Part shown: positions 35,458 through 47,100 of the stretch, piece after piece | How positions within the stretch are numbered: the first letter of the stretch is position 1 | Layout of the letters: every line of letters starts with the position of its first letter | Assembly (NCBI RefSeq): GCF_016906535.1 | Contig: NC_057383.1 | Location: 744,001-808,000 of the forward strand | Reading direction: 5' to 3' | Source of the DNA: Rhizoctonia solani | Taxonomy: Eukaryota > Basidiomycota > Agaricomycetes > Cantharellales > Ceratobasidiaceae | Length of the DNA: 64,000 nt | Translations under genes and position numbers: made by a program | The notes under the pieces: generated by a model | The model's database searches: none | What the model was told of the DNA's origin: nothing | The model's input: the letters and a program-made list of their open reading frames with translations, nothing else

Positions 35458-37278
35458 CCTCCATTATACCCAGCAATAGATACGTATTTGAGCTTCCGCT
35501 ATTAAGGTTAACATGTACAACACTTGAACCCGGTGTCTGTCCATCTGTCGTAGGGAGGAATGCGACTGTCTGAGCGACGCCGTTGACCGTAATGGTGCCA
35601 TATCGCTGTGCTGTGTCCCCGTTCTACATATGCGGTTCATTAGGACCAGAAGTCTGCTCGAAGATATTAACCTTACCAGATGCTTGATGCGAAGAGTCGT
35701 ACGAGTTGCTGCATTGCTAGCGACGTTGTTGAACGTTAGCACTCCATTTCCGCTTCCACCGATGTATCCGACCGCACTAGTACCAGAGCATCCTGAAGAC
35801 ACATTTAACGAGCATCTCATCATATACGATGACTGACTGACCGGAACATGATGCTTTGACGGCCGAACCGCTCAGGGAAGCACTCTCGGCTTCGTACCAA
35901 TTCTCGCCCGGGCCTGGACCCATGGCTCCGGTATTGACATCGACGACCCAATTGACATAATTGGTTGGCATACTGGCGGTCGTACCCGAAATTGTTAGCG
36001 GGAGCCAGACGTAAGTGCTACGCATGAGATTATTGCTGAACCAACGATCTGAAATCACGCCTTTAGATATTGTCGTAGAAGCAATTTGATAAACAACTTA
36101 CCGCCCATATAGATGAAGTTATTGCCGATCGGAAGGACAAAAGTCGTCTGACTGTCCCACGTACGCGATCCGGCGGGAGCGAAAGTCTAGAATCCAAATA
36201 TATAGATCGAGTTATTAATGCGCGGATAATTGCCCACTCTAGCTTAGTACACCAACCTTCCACGAAGACCATGGACCCGAAAGTGATGTGCTGGTGGAAT
36301 ACATATTGTCATTCGTATTCCATCCTAGGAACCATCAATAGGCATGCTAGATCTTAGAGAAGTCTGACCACGTTGTAACTTACCAGTGAGTTGAGACGCA
36401 AACATGAAGTAGACGCCTGCAGATGACTTGATAACGGCGGGCGATTCATACTTCTCGGCCCAGGTATAGACGTTTGAAACAACCGAGAGATAGTCCGCGG
36501 ACAATTTGTCAATACGGAGACCGTTCGCTCGCTGAATGAGTAGCAGCCATTATTATATGAAACGCGAGATGATTAAATCGTGACTTACATCCTCCGTCAG
36601 CAGATATGCGGTTCCATCAGTATCTTTGTAGAGCCCCATGTCACGACTCTCGTAGCCTAAAGGCCGGAAGCTTCCTCGATATGTATAACTGCCACAAACT
36701 GAAGAACCAGTTGCAACGCCAACTTTGGCTTCACCATAGTTTGAACTATCGATGTGCATGTACAAGACATACTGCTTTGTCGTGGGGTTATAGATAACCT
36801 AACCGAACGTATACCCGAGTAGTCTGTGAGTCAATTGAAGGAGACCCTTCAAATGAAACTTTTACCTTAGGCCGTTCGACAACTCGGCTAGGGCCGAGAT
36901 CTCCCGAGCTCTGCAGTGTTAAAAGTGCCCCAACGTATTTCCACTCGACAAGATTAGTGGAAGAGTAACAGTTAATGCTTTGGAAAGCCGAGCCCTATTA
37001 ATTGTCGGTTTCCTATCAACAACAGAGAGGCCCGAGATAGAGCGTACATTTAGTTTGTTTTCGCCCACCCAGTAATAGGTGTTCCCTTCCTTGATCATAC
37101 CTCCGCCATGAGCTTGAATATGCTGATTGGTTCCAGACTATTGGATATGGATTAGTACTGTTTGAATTGATTAACCCTCTATACATACGGCGGTCCATGT
37201 TGCGGCTGGTACAATCTGTAAAGTGGCGGCTGCCAGTTGAGACAATGTCAATAGTACGGCGGATGATAGCCAAAACAT
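35418..37278 (-). CDS. Secreted GH43 exo-beta-1,3-galactanase with CBM35; C-terminal frame break
   Basis: This is a predicted secreted galactan 1,3-beta-galactosidase acting on arabinogalactan side chains of plant cell walls. The signal peptide is MFWLSSAVLLTLSQLAAAT. The catalytic five-bladed propeller starts HIQAHGGGMIKEGNTYYWVG and continues with VIYNPTTKQYVLYMHIDSSN, YESRDMGLYKDTDGTAYLL, KYESPAVIKSSAGVYFMFAS, SQTTFVLPIG and FIYMGDRWFSNN. From NWYEAESASLSGSA onward is a CBM35 module (YIGGSGNGVLTFNNV). The order GH43-CBM35 matches GH43 subfamily 24. Near 35481-35486 the terminal CBM35 strand breaks after NSGSSNT. One extra base restores SIAGYNGGYAADVDRLM and the stop at 35418. TATATAAAG lies at 37325-37333, about 50 nt upstream. 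Confidence 0.88.
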
Positions 37279-37868
37279 GATGAACGGGGACCGTGATCAA
37301 CAGTTGCCTTACGCTGAAAGAGTACTTTATATATTCATAGAGCCAGAATATTATTCCCCATCCCAACCGGAGGCCGGAGGAGTAATTCTCGGCAATATGT
37401 GCACAGAGGGAGTCTAATTCCGTAAAACTGCGTTCGGTCTGTTCCGAGCATATAATAGATGTAACGAAGGGTGGGTCACAAGTATGTTTTAGTCTGGGGA
37501 GCATGATAGCTAACCATCGGCAGGACGAAGAGAAGCAATGTACCTCATGATCAACATGTCACGGTGTAACCCATTTGGCGATGCGCCAGGAGATTCTTGG
37601 GATAAACACTGTTTTTAGCCCTCCGAGAAGCTTCCCAGCGACGTGGACATCCTTTCTGGGAACCTAGGATTATCACTCACGCCTGAGTAGTTCTGACGAC
37701 TGGGTGCACGACCTGCCAAATCCTCGGCGGTTAACTCGCCAACGAACAGCAGAAGAGCCCATTTTGATATGTATGATAATTACCAACTACGGAAATGTCG
37801 GAATTTTCTGGCAGCAATAACGCAAGAGAAACTATAGATAAAGGTGGGAATAGATAGAAAACAATTGG
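37279..37868 (-). promoter_or_regulatory. Promoter region of the GH43 gene
   Basis: This 590 bp upstream stretch contains a good TATA box (TATATAAAG, minus strand, 37333-37325) about 50 nt before the GH43 start codon. Several GC-rich words upstream (for example near 37575) were not assigned. The far end is the 3' flank of SURF6. Confidence 0.5.
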
Positions 37869-39266
37869 TTATTTATTGCTCTTGCCGGAGCCCTTCTTGC
37901 TACCGAATGTGCGTTTTCCTTCGAAGCCGGGCCGAGCCTTACCTGTTTTCGGTTTGATTCCTTTTCGAGCGTCATTTCTCCGCTCGTTACGCTGAGCAAT
38001 GTTATCCGAGCGCCTTTTCTGTTTCGCTGCCATATTTGCGGCAAGCACTTCCTTTCTCTTGTCCCTGTGGTAAAAATACGAGGGTCAGACTAATTTCAAC
38101 GAATTGATAGAAGGGCGAACCATTCAAGCTTGCTTTTTGATTTTTCTTTCTCCTTTCGTTTGGCGGCTTTCTTGAGTCGGGCAGGATCATCATGCACCTT
38201 TCCACCCTCGGCACGGATTTCGGCCTTTTCCCAACGGGATCGTTCTTCAATGGCCTCTCGCTTTTCTGTAGGTAAAGAAGCAAGTTTCTCATTTCGAGAG
38301 TTGAGTTGGCTAAGGGCAGCACGAGGATCCGCGACTGTAGCATATTTTTTCGCTTTGGCTGGACCTCCCGATGAGGCGATCGCTGAAAATGTAACGTTGG
38401 TGGCTCCGCTTGTAGATCCGCCGGTTACTGGATCTGGAACTATGAGCTGTGCCTAAACAAACCATGAGATCGTATTCGTTAGCCGCCCATTGAATACTCA
38501 CTTTAGTCTGATGGCCCTTGTCCCTCTCCTGTGTGTTGGATTTCTTTTGTTTCCCCGCCTCTTCATTGCGTTTTCGCTCGCGCGTAGCCTGCCTCCTCTT
38601 CTCTCGAAGCAAACCACGCTTCCGTCTCTGCTCTTCTAATAGTTCATCACGACTCCCAGGCTCTCCTGTGGGAGCACCCCGTTCTTTCTTCAAGCTGTCG
38701 ATACGAGCATGTAATTTGGCACGAACTGTCGAAATACTTTCGTACGATGGCATTGCTTGTGGAGCTGTGGAAGAATCTCGAGGAGCATCGGAGAGGTCTG
38801 CCATCTCGACATCTGGGTCGTCTGAATCTTCGTCCTCGGTGGCTTTATGCTTTCCCTTCTGCTTCGCATTGCTCGAAGCCGAGTCCTGAAGACCAGCGGC
38901 TTCCCTCTGTATCTCTAAGATGGATTTGTTATTGGCGGGATCGAGCTGTGTAGTCAAGGCTATAAACGGCCGACAATCAACTTGTCACTTGGTACTGACC
39001 TTGTCTCGTCGTGCCTTTTTGGTCGCTTCTTTGAACGCCTGCTTAGGTGCGACTTGCTTTTTCTTGTTCTTTTGGTACTTGGTCCCAATCTACGATGTAC
39101 TGTATGAAAATTAAAGATCGAGTAGTGAAACTATGGTCCCTACGTTATCATCCTCTTGCTCCTGTGGAAGATAATATTTGGCGGGAATTAATTGCAAGAG
39201 GGTCTCGAATGCTTTGTTATGTCTTTCAAGGCTCGCGCGCAATTCATGGCTGGGCGTAATAGGCAT
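37869..39266 (-). CDS. RRP14: SURF6/Rrp14 ribosome biogenesis protein
   Basis: This nucleolar protein is required for 40S and 60S pre-rRNA maturation. The start MPITPSHELRASLERHNKAF with TLLQLIPAKYYLPQEQEDDN is the SURF6 N-terminal domain. After introns come YQKNKKKQVAPKQAFKEATK, KARRDK and LDPANNKSILEIQREAAG. The acidic region DEDSDDPDVEMADLSD is followed by the signature block ISTVRAKLHARIDSLKKERG, SRDELLEEQRRKRGLLREKR and RQATRERKRNEE. The Lys/Arg-rich C-terminal half ends PGFEGKRTFGSKKGSGKSNK. The stop is at 37869. The whole protein is highly charged with long helices, as expected for the family. It is divergent to the PhyH gene. Confidence 0.92.
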
Positions 39267-39847
39267 GGTGATTGTCCGACAAACAAGAACTTTTGAGTGG
39301 CAGTGTCAAAGAGTGAGCCGAAACCCTGAATTAATTTGCCAATTGCCACGTGATTGTATGTCTTTCTCGTTCCAGGACACACGGTCTGACCGAAAGTTGA
39401 TTCAGTCGGCGGAATGTGCCGATACTCAAGGCCTAGACAGTAAAAGAAAGAATATACTACGTCCATAGTTATATAATGTCCTTATAAGTGCCTTGATGCG
39501 CCACTGTGCGCGACAATCACCGGAGATTTAACAAACACTACAAACCCGTCTTTGGACAGCCTCCACTCGTTTTACGTCTGCTATGAGCCGAATGACCCGA
39601 GATGCGGATCTCTTACTCCCCACGGGGTCTATTCAGGGCAATGCGTGACCTTCATTACATATCCGAAGGTGTTGGTCTGGTCTGGATTGATGAGTTCAAT
39701 CGACAAGCTCCACCCTACCTCGTAGCAAGGCCGGTCCGACATCCGATTATTTAGTATTGGCGCTAGACACTGAAGGTATATAAATGCTGCCTACCACCGA
39801 GTTGTTGAAATAAGTTCATTAATTTACTCAATTTTCTGACTGTTACA
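39267..39847. promoter_or_regulatory. Divergent promoter region SURF6 / PhyH dioxygenase
   Basis: About 580 bp. A TATA element, TATATAAAT at 39777-39785, lies about 65 nt upstream of the dioxygenase ATG on the plus strand. Nothing comparable is seen for SURF6. Confidence 0.5.
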
Positions 39848-41291
39848 ATGGCACCTGTTGCACTCGATACTACCCCAATCCCAGAGCTCTTCCGTGTGCC
39901 CTCAGCACCTATCAGTCCGAGCCTACTGCACAGAAACGCCAGAATTATGCGCCTCCAAATCGCAAACTTGAAGACATAAAGCTTCGCTCTAACCTAGGTA
40001 GGTGCCATTGTAGCACAAGCTGACCTGAATCCATTCACACCATCGACCTTAGGCCGATGGACTCAGCCAATCTGGGCTGGCTCCAGCCCGTATATGCAAA
40101 CTCGACTTCCATGGAAGAAATGCGTGAGCGATTCGTGGAACAAGGTTACCTTTGGGTCAAAGGACTCGTCCCACGCGAAGATATCTTGGACTTTAGGCGC
40201 AAGTACTTTGAATTCATGGCTCCTACTGGAGTTCTCAAGGAAGGAACCGACCCCATTGATGGCATATACTGCGGAGCAGATCCGGAACAATACCTACCTC
40301 CCGGGAATGGACGTGAAGGTCACAACACAGAAAAGGCAGAACAGGTGTGGCAGCTGCAGCAATTAGCCCGCATTTAGCTCACCGTTTTCTACAGTTCATC
40401 CAACGCAATATCGAAGCCCACCATTCCCAATGGCTAGAAGCTATTACAACACACCCAAGTTAGTGTGATCAAGCTCTGCTAGGCCCACTCACTTACTAGG
40501 CACTCAATGATTAGCGATATTTAAGTTTGTCCAAGAATTTACCCAGTGGCCCGCAGTTAAGCTTCTCAAACGGCAGATGCTTAGGGCAAATGTCCCTGGT
40601 GCCGAGACAACAGTCAGTTAAAATTTGTGAATGTATGCTAAACATTCATGCCAATCAACATGGATTTTGATAGGCAGTTCATTACGATCATATATTTCTT
40701 CGCTACGGCCCGCCGACTTTCTTGACTGCTTGGCTTCCTTTCGGTGACATCCCGGTCGAGGGTGGTGGGCTAACCTACCTCGAGAATGCTGTACCCATCG
40801 CTCAAGCTATTGAAAATGATTTCACAAAGCGCGCTGAAAAATTCACCCTGGAAGAACGACTGAGCGCATTCAACGCCAACATGTCACGAGGTGGCGCGTT
40901 GAGTCACGATTCACAAGAGTTCAGCCGTGCGTATGGTAACCAGAAATGGCTTATTGCCGACTATGAGGTGGGAGATGTTGTATTCCATCATCCCTTCAGT
41001 GTGAGTATAACAGCGAACACGATTATGCCCTATCCACTTACCCTCTGGTAGATTCATGCCTCTTGTATCAATGAGTCACCTACAAGTACTATTCGATTGG
41101 TGAGTGTATGTCGTAACTCCAGCGAACCGTGACTCACGATCTGGCTCTAGGCCACCGACTTGCGCTTTGTTAACCCAGAGGCTCCGTATGACACTCGATG
41201 GACAAACTACTGGTACCCTAATGAGTAAGATTATTATGATACTTTATCCTAGAGAATTGTTTATTGAAATTGCCTTCGCAGTGGGCTTTGA
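39848..41291 (+). CDS. Phytanoyl-CoA dioxygenase (PhyH) family protein, with frame breaks
   Basis: This is a predicted Fe(II)/2-oxoglutarate-dependent dioxygenase of unknown substrate. The ATG at 39848 opens MAPVALDTTPIPELFRVPSA. The conserved YQSEPTAQKRQNYAPPNRKL is in another frame, one base short near 39907-39912. Next are MDSANLGWLQPVYANSTSME, MRERFVEQGYLWVKGLVPRE and DILDFRRKYFEFMAPTGVL. A second one-base gap near 40342-40350 separates HNTEKAEQ from ISPHLAHRFLQFIQRNIEAH. The metal-binding HxD is in AVHYDHIFLRYGPPTFLTAW; WLPFGDIPVEGGGLTYLENA follows. The distal His lies in FHHPF with IHASC, then ATDLRFVNPEAPYDTRWTNY. The last exon probably ends PNDGL at 41291, or without the last intron at 41228. 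The join near 40000-40055 is unresolved. Confidence 0.78.
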
Positions 41292-41718
41292 GTGGTTACT
41301 TTAACGAGTGCTTTGTTTTGTTTTGGTGTAAAAATAGAATTCCAAGCGTAGCGTTACGCATATGAATCGAATGCTTGGATGAATAGTAGAATAGGGCGCG
41401 TACGGTATCTGTGCGAGCCAGTCCTTTTAAAAGACAAGCTTATAGTGCGGGCACAAATATCTTACTTCAGAAGTATTTCTCTAGCGGGCCTACCTGTGTT
41501 CACTGCGGGGACTACCGCTGGTTGTACTGATGTCTTTGCTAAAGCTGCGTCCGAAGAATCAGCTTGAGCAAGCGCGCCGTCCGCTCTCTTATTTTGAGCT
41601 TATCTAATCATGATATTAAGCTCGCACGATAAAAGGCTTGAGGTTGAGAGGATCCGGAGTCACCTTTGTTGCGCATGCTGTGAGACGCATGAATGAATTT
41701 GTTTGACTCAAGGTAAAT

Positions 41719-41745
41719 TTAATCGTAAATTTAACTTACGATTAA
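41719..41745. repeat. Perfect inverted repeat, 10-bp arms
   Basis: The arms TTAATCGTAA and TTACGATTAA flank a 7-nt loop. There is no U-tract typical of a terminator and no neighbouring gene end that it would serve; the nearest plus-strand gene ends about 430 bp earlier. Confidence 0.55.
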
Positions 41746-41860
41746 TAGTGTGATATTAAAGCAGCCTAAAGTTAGCTTAACATCATACTTGCAACTCACC
41801 GCCACCTGCAGATACATTTGCCAAGGAGCTCAGCTAGCTGCACTGTACAAGGTTATAATA

Positions 41861-42039
41861 CTGAAAATCAGTGCGTGTGTTTAAGTGAGAATTGAGCTGA
41901 AATCAAGATCAATACATACTGATTTTAGGTATCAATTCTTCCATAGTCTGATTCATGCTGAGGGAGGCATACTAACATTGTAATTTTCAGGCCATATCCT
42001 ACTGAAAAAAGGATCTTTTACTGATGTACTGATTTTCAG
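41861..42039. repeat. Inverted repeat pair, 12-bp arms, with internal degenerate copy
   Basis: CTGAAAATCAGT (41861-41872) is complementary to ACTGATTTTCAG (42028-42039). A degenerate third copy lies near 41921-41931. The word itself is nearly palindromic, so it may be a protein-binding site or an element end; neither is shown. Confidence 0.4.
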
Positions 42040-42557
42040 GATCTTATCACACCACAGTGCTGCTCGTGTACAGTAAAATCGGACCCAGACATAATGCGCG
42101 GCAATAGTCTTGCCAGGCTGTTAAGTGTTGCCTTAAGATTGTTACTACTCTGACCTACCATTTCCTACTCCTGTTGTGCATTATGACTGTGCAGAAGACG
42201 TGCCAAGTACGTTGATCAAGATGCGATTCAGGTGCTCAGCCGTCTCGCCGATCAGAAACATAGAACATTTAGAAGTCTTGCTGTAGCATTTCTGTGCCCT
42301 ACAATACCCCTATGGTGTTTTAAAAATTAAAAAGTCCGCTGGTTGAAGGCAGGATCCACTAGCTCATTACTAGTACGAATAATACATAAATGCTCTTAAG
42401 CGCCGGTCTGTTGAAATCGGCGGTGGCTACAGTATAACCGTGTGATTTCTTCTCACGCCTACGGGCTTCAACGAAACCGACTTGAGCTGTTTCTGCTTTG
42501 AACAACACGGCTGTTCATAATTACTAGACTATTAACTATTAAATCTAAAGAATAGAT

Positions 42558-43739
42558 ATGGCGGCTAAACCAACAACCCCTTCACAATTACAGGCTGTTG
42601 TTGATTCTTATGATACCTTTATGTTTGATTGTGATGGAGTGCTATGGCATGGTGATCATCTAATCCCTGGGATAATTGAAGTACTTGCTTATCTGAGACA
42701 GCAAAGTGAGCACTGGTTCTTGTTAATGAGGTTAAGGGTATTTTTACTAGTATTTGGGCACCAGAGAAGAGTATCATATTTGTGACAAACAACGCAACCA
42801 AATCGAGGCGAAGCTATAAGGGAAAGTTTGATAAACTAGGCGTTCAGGCAGAAGTAGTACGTTTGTGTTATCTCCCAATATATTGTCGCGCATACATATC
42901 TGATCACACTCTCAGGACGAGATTTTTGGTTCTGCATATGCTGCTGCCGTGTATTTATCTTCTGTCATCAAGCTCCCGAAAGACAAGAAAGTTTACGTTA
43001 TCGGAATGAAAGGCCTCGAGGAGGAGCTGGAGGAAGAGGGCATCTCGTATATTGGCGGCACTGTGAGCCCCCACTTCACCTTTTAAGCCGTTCCATGCAT
43101 CGTTAAACGGCAATCTAGGACCCTGCAGACAACACGCTGAATTCATTCAACCTTCCTTTTGAGCCCGATCCAGCCGTCGCTGCTGTGGTATGCGGGTTGG
43201 ACACATCAATAACTATACTAAACTTTCAAAAGCGTTCCAATACCTCACACGCAACGAAGGGTGCTTATTCATTGCCACTAATGAAGATAGCACTTATCCC
43301 ACCAATGGAGGTTTACTTCCTGGAGCAGGATCCATCAGTGCACCACTTCGCTATTCGCTCAAGAGAGATCCTGTCTCTACAGGAAAGCCCCATGCAACAA
43401 TGTTAGACTGTGTGAAAGCCAAGTAGGTAGCTATTAGCTTCAACTGGAAAGTCAAATCTAATGCCGCGTTAGACACAACTACGATCCGAAAAAGACTCTT
43501 ATGATTGGCGACCGCCTGGATACGGATATTCAATTCGGGAAGAACGGGGGTCTCGATACTCTACTCGTTTTATCGGGTAAGTATGGACAATGAGAGAAGT
43601 AGGTAATATTCACGAAATTCGGGTCAGGCGTAACACACTTATCCGATATATCCGGGCTAACGCATCGCCGGTTATCCCGGATTATGTCGTCAGCTCTCTG
43701 GGAGACTTTGCTGTCTTGGCTAAAGGACATTCAATTTAA
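42558..43739 (+). CDS. PHO13: HAD-superfamily 4-nitrophenylphosphatase / phosphoglycolate phosphatase (PHO13 type), with frame breaks
   Basis: This cytosolic phosphatase clears toxic glycolytic side products such as 2-phosphoglycolate. The protein starts MAAKPTTPSQLQAVVDSYDT with HAD motif I FDCDGVLWHGDHLIPG. After an intron come SIIFVTNNATKSRRSYKGKF (motif II, TNNA), DEIFGSAYAAAVYLSSVIKL, GLEEELEEEGISYIGGT and NLPFEPDPAVAAVVCGLD. The family motif NYTKLSKAFQYL follows in another frame, one base short near 43199-43205. LFIATNEDSTYPTNGGLLPG (substrate loop), GKPHATMLDCVKAK, and motif III TLMIGDRLDTDIQFG come next. Near 43653-43657 (a GGG run) one more missing base separates THLSDISG from IPDYVVSSLGDFAVLAKGHS, which ends at 43739. 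Both breaks leave conserved sequence on each side. Confidence 0.86.
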
Positions 43740-44155
43740 CCTCACGCTAAACCGAATAGACGGAGACTATAGAACCAGTTATATTAATCACGAAAGTCTA
43801 TGAAAAAACCAGATGGTCCATATGAGATACTAGAGCTTAAGAGCGTCCTATAAGCAAGGAACAAAGAACGACGTGAGAAAGACAATTACACATATGCAAG
43901 TGCGTGAGGAGAGGAAAACAAGCGATTGTTCGGATGACTAGACTGTGTGGAAGTGTATGATGAGGGAGCAAAGAAAACGACTGAAAACCGCCCTGTTTAG
44001 GGATGCGCGAGAGACAAAACAAAAAGGAAGGTTCAATTATTCGACCGGGAATCCACGGATAAGATGTTCATTATGTCCGCCCAGAGATCAATCCTGGGAC
44101 ATCCTTGCAGCCACTTCACGCTCGATTACAGAATTGATAAAGTCCTTCCGTGATG
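43740..44155. other. Intergenic between convergent genes
   Basis: These 416 bp hold the 3' flanks of the phosphatase (plus) and chitin synthase (minus). No gene is supported. Confidence 0.45.
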
Positions 44156-47100
44156 TTAATTGACACCAAAGCCATTCTCGAGCTGCGTTCGGACCGAGCG
44201 TTTGGTAACTTGGCTCATGTCTGCGCTAGAAAGTATGTCTTGGATGGCCTTCTCTATTTCAGCGTCGCTTGGGCCATCTCCGGAGAACATGTGCGTGGGC
44301 ATGTCGAGATAGTTCGTTCCAGGGCGAGACATGGTCGTTTGTGCATATGGACGTCCACCCACAGGAGTGCCACGTCCGCCTGAACCGGAGTTGCCATGAT
44401 GCGCCGGCATGTACATACCACCTTGCGACGGCGCCGGAGAGTAGGCACGGGACATGGGCTGATCGAATAGAGTTTCACGTCCGTACATGGATTGGGTCTG
44501 AGCATCCCAGGGAATTTCCTTCTTTGAAGGAGGTACCCAAGAACCGATCGAATGGTTTGATTCCTTGTCCCAGAGTTCGTTTTCCTAAAACGCGAGTCAG
44601 ATAAAGGAAACAAATATGCAATGAACCCACGTACATAATCTGTCCAGGTCTTGAGCGGAATCGATCGTGGATCGAATTTACCCTCGTCATGGACAATCAT
44701 CTTTTTGTTACCTTCACCGACGACCAAACGTGTAGAACCCCAAGAGAAGTCATCCATCTTCCAGAACGAGTAGAGCGGCAGCAGGAAAGAGAAAGCGGGG
44801 ATAGCGAGGATATAGAAGATCATCCAGCCAATCATATCCCACTTGCGCCGGAAGATGAAGACCAACGCTTGTAGACCGTAAATTGCTGCAAGCATAATGA
44901 GAGCGAGCTGAGGAACAGGCTTGTCTTCGCCGACGACCAAGTAGACGAGATACACAATCTATTCGAAAGCAGGCTAATCAGTACTTAATTTCCTTGCTCG
45001 AAGAAGAATACTCACATAAGCAACGGTGACCGGCTGAGTAACCGTCGAGATCAAGTCCATAAACACGATGAACCGCATGGAAAAACAACAGAAACCACAA
45101 AGCCGATCCAAAAACACAAGCTCAGCCAAATTATGGATGGTCGAATTAATCCAGCGACGACGTTGGGAAAGCAAAACAGACCACTCGTCAGGTACGACTG
45201 TGTAGGCATGTGCATCGCGGACAAATTGAGTCTTGTAGTTTGAGAAGTGTTTGAGTAGGAGCGTGGTCAAGTAACGATCTTCACCAAGATGGAGCAAGTT
45301 CTTCATGTGCAGGGTGTCGACGCGATTCTCCGAATAGTCGTCAATGACCTGTTGAGCAATAAACAACGGCTTGTGAGTATCAGGAGAGCGCAGGCGATAC
45401 CTGGTGGAGCAAATTAGCAAGTCTATGGCGCACAGGCATGACAACCTACATTGTGAAACAGCCGGGCAAGCAAGTAACCGAGCCAAACAAACTCTCGAAT
45501 GCTTTGGCCAAGTGGTGGGAGATAAAGTATTCGTAAACTTGCATCATTGTGATAATGGACTGCTTTGCATTGGTGATCGATGTCTCTCCGCAAACACCCA
45601 GGACCTTCTTGTCGTGAATCATACTATTAGGCAGAGTAAGTTAAATGCTGTATCAAAAAGTTGATCGACACTCACGCAGAAACCAGTCGGTTAAGTGACA
45701 GGGGCTCGACAGTTGTATCAGCGTCAACCATGAGAACATATTCATAAAACGTTGGATTAACACCAATGACGTTCTTGATTTGATGGTAAAGCTCGAGTTC
45801 CAGTGGGTTCATTGGCGAGTTGAAGTGAACCTAGAACATTATTTAACCCAGGTTTTAATTTCCAAGAGAGTAGACATACCTTGTTCAAGAAATGCATCAA
45901 CACCATCTGCGAATCACGTTTTCCACGATTACCAGGCCTGCTACGCTCGGTAGGTTTGCCGACTTTGGCGACGACGATATAAGGCACAACGTGTCCTTCA
46001 CACTCGTAGAGACCAGACCAGACTTTGCCCATGTTGTGCTGCTTGGCACCTTCTCCCAGACTCAAGAACGACAACGGCTCCGGATCGACGTTAGGGTCCG
46101 CACCGAGCAGGTCAAGAGCAATGCGTGGTGTTGGACGGTCGTTACCGGAACCAACAATCATACCGTCGCAAATGACGAACAGCAACTTGCGCTTATCATC
46201 GTAACGAAGCTTGGCCAATGAGTCAATTGTGCGACGGAGCGATTCTTCACCCTCAGTATAACAAGGCACTTGGCAGATGACGAAGCGGTCGTGATCTTCA
46301 GGTGCACGAGGGGCACCGAAATGCAATGCAGCAATAAACTTGAACCCGATAATGGCAACCATGACAATCGAGAGCGCCAGTAAGATGTTAGTGGCAAACA
46401 GGCATTGAGGAGAGTTACGATGGTCGACCTTGCCGATAAGGAACAAGTTACGAAGACAGGTTCGCTGACGAGCCAGCACATCTGGGTCCAGTCCGAGTTG
46501 ATTGATCAATTTAGACATATCCGAACCAGAGTTCTGCATGAACATAGTGAGAATTTCTTGTGACATGAAGTCGCGGGTGATACCGGCAGGAGCCTGTTCG
46601 CCTTCCGGTACACGAATACCAGGTGCAAAATTGGTCACTTCGTAGACCATATCATCGATGATACCAACCGCCCTCTTGTTCTGGGCCATGTTCGAGATTT
46701 CCTTGGGTTGGTAGCCCACAAAGCCCTTGCGATACATGTATCGCATCCGAACCATGCTCTCATAGTACCAATCAGCGCGAGGATCGTTTGTAAAGGCCCG
46801 GAAGTCATGATATTGGGCGTTGACGTTCGTGGTCTGGTTCTTAGAGTCGAGAATAACCCAGGGGCTGACCGTTCCCGTTATGCCGTTGCACAAGGCGCTA
46901 ACCTAGAATAATCGGTAAGAACCTGTTACTGGCAATAGAATAGATTGACTTACTTGAACCGGGAACAAATCGGTCGCGTCAGCCCCACCATAGTTCAGTA
47001 TAGATTTAGCTGGAACAACCCTAATCTGAACTGTGTGCGCAGTCGCCAAGTTCGATAAATCGAAAACCTCGCCTCGGATCGAAGTGTAGACATTATTTGG

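Larger units (their letters stand above)
41292..42557. other. AT-rich intergenic region with short inverted repeats
   Basis: About 1.27 kb without a supported gene. A perfect 10-bp stem (TTAATCGTAA / TTACGATTAA, 41719-41745, 7-nt loop) is present. Further on, CTGAAAATCAGT at 41861-41872 and its complement ACTGATTTTCAG at 42028-42039 form an inverted pair, with a related ACTGATTTTAG between them. This could be a remnant of a small inverted-repeat element, but no target-site duplication was identified. Confidence 0.45.

Noticed and set aside
37016..37504. Minus-strand frame of 162 codons over the GH43 start
   Set aside because: Different frame from the signal peptide and catalytic domain; it crosses the promoter and first introns.
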